Origin: Apostichopus japonicus
Taxonomy: Eukaryota > Echinodermata > Holothuroidea > Aspidochirotida > Stichopodidae
Direction of reading: 5' to 3'
NCBI RefSeq assembly: GCF_037975245.1
Contig: NC_092562.1
Coordinates: 2,825,001-2,889,000 of the forward strand
Length of the DNA stretch: 64,000 nucleotides
The translations under genes were made by a program, and so were the position numbers. The notes beneath the pieces were generated by a model. The model was given only the letters and a program-made list of their open reading frames with translations, was not told the origin of the DNA and ran no database searches. This document shows, piece by piece, positions 26,801-35,800 of this stretch. Numbering within the stretch: the first letter of the stretch is position 1; the number at the start of each line of letters is the position of its first letter.

Positions 26801-29800
26801 GTATAAAAGTAAGTTGGCCTGACGTTTCGATCCTAGCAGGATCTTCTTCAGAGGCTAAATGACAAGTAACAGTACAGTAACAGAAGGGACAAAAACATGC
26901 ACAGAATACAGACAGGTTAATGAGCACAGTGAACACAATGAGATGGATGAAAGGGGGATTATAAGTGGACAAGGGATGGAGAGAAGAAAGCTTCAGGGGA
27001 AGAGGAGAGGTAGGAGATAAACAGTGGAGGGACATTAATTACACAGGTTATCATCGTGCATCATTCCTCCCCCCCCCCCTCCCACTGCCGTCACTGGTCA
27101 TTATCCCATCCCTCCCACCATCACTGCCATCCTTTCCCATTTCTTTCACAAAGTCCCTGCCCCATTCACAACCTTCTTTGTCAGAAGGATACTTTTTACG
27201 TCATGAAGATGAAAAATGGATTAATTGGATCGTTAACACTAATCCTTTATGTCTTCCTTCATCTGATTAATCTTAATTTCAACTATCTTTGTTTCTTTTA
27301 TGTACATTACTACACAGGAGAAATATTAAGGAGAGAGGGAGTCAGTTTAACCTTACGTAACCCTACGTAATGCTTTGTATCTTCATCTGATTACTCTTAA
27401 TTTTGGTTTTCTGGTTTTCTTTGTTTCTTCTCTGTACAGTACTATACAGGAGAAATCTTAAGGAGAGCGGGAGTCAGCGTCTTGTTGAGTTCCTGCATTA
27501 ATATTTGCGGGTTTTTGTCCGCAGCGGTGATTCCAATTCCAGCCCTTAGAGCGCTAGCATTTCAGGTAAGCCATCGTCATCCGAGAGCAACGTGTCCCCC
27601 GGGGGGGGGGGGGGGCAGTGGCATAGATGAGTATTTCGACAGCAGAGATACTCAACACAAATACTACTTTGAGATACTTTGAGGAAAACGAGCACTATTT
27701 CAGGGAACAGCATGGCTAGAGCTTCTGGGACTAAGTACTTAATCAAACTTTGAAGTCTTCCAAATCAAACTTTGAAGACTTTCAAGTAGATAACTCTTTT
27801 CTGCCTCCTACAATTTCTCGATTTGGGTAATGTTCATTGCCTGGGTGTAAAAGCTAAGATCCCCCCAGGTTCAGTTTGCACAGTCCTAAGAAAACCATCA
27901 ATTGAGAGCTTTGTGTTCTCAGGTATTTTTTACCTGAGAACATAAAATGTTATTCTGTGTATATTTTTTTTCTCTTTTATATCTTACAATTCATTCCCCT
28001 TGTATGTAAAATTAAATCTTTCTCTTTTCTTCCTCCTGCCTACAGCTGGCCATTGTTTTAGCTTTTAATCTTTTGGTGATGTTGTTTGTATTTCCGGCCA
28101 TGTTGGCCGTGGATGCGGAGAGGAGGGAGATGAGACGGGTCGACATCTTATGCTGTATCACGAGGTGAGTGATATTAAACATCCTCCTGCCCACAGCCCG
28201 TAGTCTGCATGGCACTGCATTGCTGGTATCGACCAGGGTTTGCCTCAGATCATATCCTAATTGTCCAGTTGCGAAGTTGCAAAGAAAACAGACGTATATA
28301 CCCTTGACCAATCTCACATTGAGTACCAGTCTGTCTGTTAACCACCCATCTTTGCAATCAATATTCTTGGTCGATCGGACTGGAAATCAAATCGCATAAT
28401 TCGTGAAGGAATCTAATTTTCACTCTAGGCTGTTGGGAAGAAAATGCAGAAAGCTTATTGCAGGGTACCTGCCTGGCTGCGATTGGACTCATTTGTTGAT
28501 AAGGGGCGGGGGGGGGGGGTGGGAGGTAGGCATCAGGTCTTTGCTTACTATCACACCGGGGGGGGGGGGGTGGATTTGATAGGGTATGGAATAATATCGT
28601 TAAACAAGACACTAGGGTTCCATTGCAGATGGAAGAAAGCTGACTAACTTAGTGCAAGATGTTTTGGAAGTGCTTTGGGATATGCATATTAGGGGGGAAT
28701 TTTGAACTTGAGTAATGGGTACTTATCTGGTCAGTTCTGTCTTTACTCTCAGCCATGGGCCAAGCAGAGTGATGAGAGTGCAACCAAGGCCGCTGTGTGG
28801 TGGCCACGGGCCGTACAGCCGAAGGGAGAGGCTACCAAGAGGGCCTAGCCCGCCCCAGACGAGGACGGAGATAGAAGTCCAGTCAGCCGTACAGACCGTA
28901 ACGAGTGTGCCCAGTAGCCCCGGGGGCCAGACCGTCACCGTGACGCACCCCGTTTCAGGAGCCGGGGCGGACACCATGACACCCGTGTACGACACACCGC
29001 CGAGTACCTCCCATAGAACTCTGATAACACAGAATTCATTGAACAATAGAAATAGGCGTGTGAAATCTCTGTTGAGAAAGACACGGTTTTGGAGATGGAA
29101 TTTGAGCTCGTTCGCCAAGGAGCACTACGGCCCTTTACTCGGGAAAAAGTGGGCTCAGGTAAGTCATTCTTTGAGTAAACTTCTCCAGTGGGTTGTGACA
29201 GAGGGAAGGGAAGATGTGGGTCAGGGTGATCTGGGTAGGCTAGGGGGGAGGGGGGAAGGGAGGGAATGGCTTGAAAGGTAATGCTTGATATTGTGGAAAT
29301 TGTTACATTTATTATAGTGGTTTGTTCAGTTTACATTGATAGTATTTTTTGTTTTTTGGTGGGAACAAAGTAGTGGTGACAAAGGTAATAAGGGCTCAGA
29401 AAATAAGCAATGGGGATGATGTTAGGAAGAGTGGAGGTCGGAGGGGGGGGGGGGGGGTTACCCGAGTTGATGTGAACCATTCGGTGACCATTTTTTTCCT
29501 ATCATATATTCCTCCACCAGATTCCAGTGTTAATATTCTTTGGCTGTCTTCTAGCAGCCAGCATCTACGGGGTCCTCCAGATGGAGGACGGGTTGGAACT
29601 CGACGACGTGATCCCCCAGGACAGCCCCGAGGCTCACTTCCTGGCATCACAGAGCAAATATTTCAGTTATTATAATATGTACATTGTATCCGAGGAGATG
29701 GGGGACTTCCCCTGGAGGCAACAGGAGATGTACGCCCTCCACAGGGAAGTGGGACTCTTGGATAAAGTGGTCCGGAGACCGGACGGAGGGATTCAGTCGT

Positions 29801-32800
29801 TCTGGTTAGAGGTGTTCCGAGAATGGTTGATAGGTAGGTTTAAATACAAGGACGAGTGGTTCCTCCTTGGTCCTGACTGGTGGGAGGATGTGTTTTAATT
29901 TTCCATATTTTGCTCATCCTTATCTTTCGAATAGCAATTTTACTTATTTTTTCATGGTGGCTTCATATTCACAGTACTTCAGTGTATGTATCATTCAAGT
30001 TATACACACCATTAATTTGTCCACGGAGCTGCTAGGTTTATTCCGGTTTTAGGGAAAGGAGAGAGAGGGAGGGGGGGGGAAGGGTGGAGGGAATCAAATT
30101 GATGTAAGGATTGTTTAGTATCCTGATTGTCACAGATAAAATATTTATCGAATGTAACAATTATTCCGTTTCCAATGTTTCGTAGATATGCAAGCAGCTT
30201 TTGATAAAGACAAGGCAGCTTACAGTATCCGGGAGAACACATGGCACCAAAATGCCACAGAGAAAGGAGTCCTGGCTTACAAAATGTTGCTCCAAACCGG
30301 GCGCCCCGAAGACCCAATCGACCTAGCAAGGGTAAGTACAGATTTTTTATTCCATGTCCCATCATCTTTGATCGTGAGATGCCTAGACAACTAAGAACCT
30401 GCTTCTCTTTCTACTCCTAAATGTGGAACGGGAATTTTACGAAAGATGGTTTAATTTTTGGCCAAGTTAATGTGTACTGTTTTGTTCACAAAGTGACATC
30501 CTTTATTTAGTTCTGCACAGCTATTATGTTGATTGTGAAGCATCTGTACATCTGAAATTGCTTTGTTTCACTCCTCTTCAACAGAAAAGGCAGGGAAAAA
30601 GTATATATATATACATATAAGAAAGGGCATTTAGAAGAAAGCACTAATTCACTTAACTTCTGTTGAAATCTACTATAAACTGATGAAAAGTTAAAATATA
30701 TATTGATATATAGAACCCATTAAAAATATATCCACAAATTTGTACCATTTTCTGTGATGTCTCCCTAGGAATGTGCCAAATGAATGACTTAGTTCAAGCT
30801 ATGAAGTTAGCGAGATTAACATAGTCCTTCCTCGATCAAAATTGATTTCTGTGTAGTTAATGAGTATTTTGATCTCCAATCCACAGTATGCTAACGGTAG
30901 ACTAGTGGATGAGCGTGGCATTATTTTCCAGGACGCCTTCTACCAGTATCTCACGGTCTGGTACAACTACGAGTTCATCTCGGTTGCCGCAACTCAGGGC
31001 AACTTCCGTCCCATACCTCCAGCCTGGACGTCGGGTGGCAAGACTGAGCACAAAGTAGATAGTAAGTCCCTTTAAATCGTCCAAGAGCACACGGTGTTAC
31101 TTCGCGTGTTCTCGATGACATGGTCGAACATAACAGAGCAGTGAACATTTTGCTTCCTTTGAAAACTAGCGATTTATATTAGCAGCCATTAGCAGTTGAG
31201 ATCTGAAAAACACCTCTATGGAAAACATTAATTGTCTTTTGCTTTCTGTATCTTGAGTTGTGCGTGTCGTTCAAATATAAAATAAAAAGATTTGAAAAAT
31301 GAAAAAAAAAAGAAGTAAAACAGAACTTGATAAGGACTGACTCTTCTATAACTGTAGTCTGGGATGAGATAATAGCCCAATGTTTATGTAAAACAATTTA
31401 TGTTGAAAATAGAAGAGGGTATAATTTGTAAATGTCTTGGACAGTTCCGTCTTCTGTGAAGTTCTGTGAAGAGTGTTTAGGTTTGACAACATATTCCGTA
31501 TTACCTCCGAGATGTGTCAGGTCATCGTGCTGTTTCGTCGGCCTTGGTTAGGCGGTTTCATACAACAACTTATTTTTCAGCTCATTTTTACTGTCAACCG
31601 ATTATCGGAAATATGAAAATTAATATTATCATTTTTTAATATTGTCTTTCTACAGTTCCTCACTCCAAGAGGTTGAACTACACTCAGATTCCATTCTACC
31701 TGATCAACCTCCGCGAGACCAAAGACTTCATCCAGATTCTACGGAACGTGCGGAACATCTCGGACTACTTCAACTCGGTGGGGTTCAAGAACTATCCGAG
31801 GGGGGTGCCCTTCACGTTCTGGGAGCAGTACCTGAACCTCCGACAGTATCTGCTGATGTCGATGGCTTGCGTCTTTGGAGGAACCTTTATTGTTATTACT
31901 ATTTTACTGATAAATCCATGGGCAGCTCTTATAATGGTAAGTCATATGCCCCCCCCACCCCCCCAGCCCCCCCCACCGTGTAATCACTTCGTTCTTACAA
32001 AGTAAACTATTTTACTCTATTGATAAATGTCCTATGTTGATAAAATGTCCTATGACATTGATAAATGTCCTATGAATGTCCTATGGTCAATCACCCCTCA
32101 TTTATTAATGATCGGAGTGAAAGATTGAAAGGTTTGATTTCCAAATCTCTGTCAAAATTTTTAAACCATTTATTTTTGTTGGCATCAGGTGAAGTGAATG
32201 ATAGATGTATATTGGATATTAAGAAATAACTCCAGAACTGAATTTTCCCGTATGGGCCAATCAGAGTCCCTGATGTTTTCAAATACAGCCAATCAAAGCT
32301 CGCCACATCTTAATCATGACCCCCCCCCTATAGAGGGCCATTGATCTTTCTTGTACTGCCCAATGAAGGCACCTAGAACCTTCCACACAACTCCAGTCAG
32401 GATCCTTACTATAAATGGAGCTCATCTTCTTTGTACTTTCCCATTTTGTCTGTCCCATCTCTGTGGTTGTGATTGTTGTACCTTACAATTCTGTTTGTTT
32501 TCCTCGATAGGTGTTCGTCCTGGGCATGATCACCGTGGAGTTGTTTGGATTCATGGGTCTGATAGGCCTAAAACTGAGTGCAATACCAGTGGTTACACTG
32601 ATCATATCTGTAGGAGTCGGTGTGGAGTTCACCCTCCACGTTTGCTTCGTAAGTATTTCACACTAATTTTAATATTTTGTGTCAAAGTAAGAGGGCCTGA
32701 CGTTTCGATCCTAGCAGGATATTCTTCGGAGGCTGAATGGATGAATTACAGTAACAGAAGGGACAAATACACACACATAATACAGACAGGTTAATGAGCA

Positions 32801-35800
32801 GGGTGAACACGAAAGAGATAGATGTATGAGGATTAGTAGACAAGGGATGGAGAGAAGAGGGAAGAGGGAGGGAAGAGGAGAGGTAGCAGATAAAGTTATT
32901 TTAATTTTACCGAAATGTTGACTCTTGAAAAGGAAAAAGCAACTTTTGTCATGCCGGTGGTCACTGCTACAGGGTGCAAATGACATATTTGATGCTTCTG
33001 CGTAACATTCTAGCCTACTTTTGGGATGACACACGAAGCCTGGTTAATTTTCTGTCGATCTTGATTAATTCTTCGATGCCACATGGTTTCTAAAGTTCCC
33101 TCACGTCGAGCTCTTTGCCTTTGTTTTGTGTTAAAATATGGAAGAATATATGCATCCTCATAGGATCATTTGGGAATGCTTTAAAGGTTTATTAATTATT
33201 CATATTCTTAGCATCCTGCTGGAATTTGCATCTCACTCAGATAAAATTATCCTCTCGACTATGTACCAGAATGATGTCATCTCTGCTGTTTTAATACCTG
33301 AAATGCTTTTATCTAATATCTTTCTTTATGTACACAGGCCTTTCTGACAGCTGTGGGTGACAGGGAAAACAGGATAACAATTGCTTTAGAGCACACTTTA
33401 GCTCCAGTGTTGGATGGCGGCTTCTCAACTCTTCTTGGTGTCCTTATGTTAGTCGGTACCGAATTCTTATTCATCATACAGTAAGTACTACCACAGATGA
33501 TCTCTTAACAGTTTTGACATTTTAAAAACTGACTGCTGCTTGCCTTTTATAATGTTAATTCTATCGTTACCTCACCCAATGAAATAACTCTGATGTCTCC
33601 TTCAAACTGCTCAACTGGAATCCCCCCCCCTCCCTCCCCTTCTTTAATTCATTTATTTGTTTTATCGCCAATTGTATACAATGTGAAAGGAAGTCTCCTA
33701 TAACATCTTAAAAAGACTTAACAAAGTTGGAGACTCCCTGGAAGAAAAAAAAAAATGTATAATCATAAATAATACAGTAAATACGCAAGGATTAAATATA
33801 CAGTAATAGTACCTAATGATGCTGAGATGGATACGTGAATAGATTATATAGTACTAGTACGAGTTCATAAATTCCTTTTTCAAATGTCTGGTGAATGTGG
33901 TTTTGAAGGTATAGACTTCAACTTTTTGATAGAGATCATTCCAAATTTGTTTTGCTCTAGTTTAAAGACCGGCTTTCCCTATGTTGTGTCTATGGTAAAA
34001 ATTGCTATTAGCGTTGTCGGCTTGTCTTGTATGATGGTTATGTAAGACTTCATTGTTCTGGTTATAAGAGCAACTATGAGGAATTGTAGGATTCCTGTCT
34101 GTTGGTTTCCATCCCCCCCCCCCCCGTGGGTTTACTGCAAGGTGGCCGCAGTCACCGCAAGATCCACAGGAGTTGGGATAACAAGCACAATCCATGACTC
34201 ACACATAGGTCATGGCCTGCCTTTAGGGACAGTGGGTGTTTTGTGGGTGATCTGTAAGTAATGTCAACGAGAACAGTCTAGGTAACAAATTGTCTGGTCA
34301 ATATAACAAAGTCTGAGAATTATTCAGGAGTCGGCCAGTTCATCAATACAAGTTATGGAACAAATTAGCCAGCTACTTAGAAGAAAAACGGGGCTAGGAC
34401 TCTTTGAAACTGAATCATTTCTCAATCACCTTCTTCAAACATCACAAGTCACCGGTGAATTCTTGATAAGAACAGTTTCTTCAGACGTCATTTAATACCA
34501 AAGTATCGAAGCTTCGTCATGACCAAGGTATGGAAGCCTTGTTATTACAGCTGTGTTAATGCAGATGGCAACATTTTCAAACGTAGCAAGAAGAAATACT
34601 GGGTGTTCTGACCTCAACTCACCTCCCAAGCACATACTACTTGTACCGCCCCCCTGGGAATTTGATTTCTAATGGTGAAAAAACCAACTGCTTTGTGGTG
34701 GGGATAATAGATTCCCAACGAGGAAACAATTTTCTCTTTATCCTCCATTTTCTTCCCTCAGTTTTTTAAATCCTTTGAGATTGTCTCTAATTCAGAGCTA
34801 ATCCTTTGAGGGAGTCCTAACTCAGACTTGCGTCTAGCTATACATTTTAAGGCGTCCCAATATCTCTCCAAAATAAAAATTCTATCACGTCGGTCAACAA
34901 TAACTTACATCATGTTTATCACCTTGTGTTTGATCTACACATCTGTGTGAAAACGACGAATGTTAGCTTTGCTTATCTTAGTGATCATGCCAAGAGAAGT
35001 GAAGGTTTGCTGTTCATGCACGGTATTCCTGTATGATTGAAAGTAACGGAATAGTGTTATGTAAGGAATGTAATGGTAAGGAGTGTTATTATAGGTAGTG
35101 TTATTGTATGGAGTGTTAATGTAGGTAGTGTTATGGTACTGCGTTATTGTAAGGAGTGTAATTGGCAGTAGTGTTATCGTAAGGAATGTTATTGTAAGGA
35201 GTGTTATTGTAGGTAGTGTTATTGTAAGGAGTGTTATTGTAGGTAGTGTCATTGTAAGGAGTGTTATTATAAGTTGTGTTATTGTTGGGAGTGTTATTGT
35301 AAGTCATGTTATTGTAAGGTAGTGTTATTGTAAGGGAGTGTTGTTGTAAAGTAGTGTTATTGGAAGTAGTGTCATTGTAAGGAGTGTTATTGTAAGGGAG
35401 TGTTGTTGTAAGTAGTGTTATTGTAAGGGAGTGTTATTGTAGGGAGTGTTATTGTAAGGAGTGTTATTGTAAGGAGTGTTATTGTAAGGAGTGTTATTGT
35501 AAGGTAGTGTTATTGGAAGGTAGTGTTATTGGAAGTAGTGTTATTGGAAGTAGTGTCATTGTAAGGAGTGTTATTGTAAGGGAGTGTTGTTGTAAGTAGT
35601 GTTATTGTAAGGGAGTGTTATTGTAGGGAGTGTTATTGTAAGGAGTGTTATTGTAAGGGAGTGTTATTGTAAGGTAGTGTTATTGTAAAGTAGTGTTATT
35701 GTAAGGAGTGTTATTGTAAGGTAGTGTTATTGTAAAGTAGTGTTATTGGAAGTAGTGTTAAATTTTGTATCTCTCTGTTTTTCTTTCCACAGTTACTTTT

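Larger units (their letters stand above)
13149..27439 (+). other. 14.3-kb central Patched intron
   Basis: It separates the TM4 exon from the TM5 exon. No exon of a nested gene was recognised on either strand. It holds G/C tracts (14192-14208, 14424-14434, 16302-16313, 19632-19655), (TA)n at 16139-16158, minisatellites (16857-17400, 20085-20960), poly-A at 22385-22401, a G-rich stretch at 23870-23930, (CA)n near 25060-25075, a dispersed repeat (26806-27024) and a decayed copy of the exon 12 start. Long introns in developmental genes often hold enhancers; none can be proven here. Confidence 0.8.
27566..33337 (+). other. Patched introns between exons 12 and 20
   Basis: Introns 27566-28045, 28165-28752, 29159-29520, 29834-30185, 30332-30886, 31062-31655, 31937-32510 and 32649-33337 (the exons between them are listed separately). 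They contain G homopolymer tracts (27600-27615, 28507-28520, 28558-28571, 29443-29458, 30071-30079), C tracts (31949-31976, 32321-32330) and one dispersed repeat copy. Nothing coding was seen in them. Confidence 0.65.

Noticed and set aside
28723-29118. 131-codon - strand frame opposite Patched exon 14
   Set aside because: It is an antisense shadow of a GC-rich exon with no splice or family support.
34935-35322. Frames with Thr/Ile or Val/Ile repeats on both strands
   Set aside because: They are products of the 16-bp minisatellite.
35060-35760. Regular short repeats considered as a CRISPR array
   Set aside because: The repeats are directly adjacent without unique spacers, and the DNA is eukaryotic.
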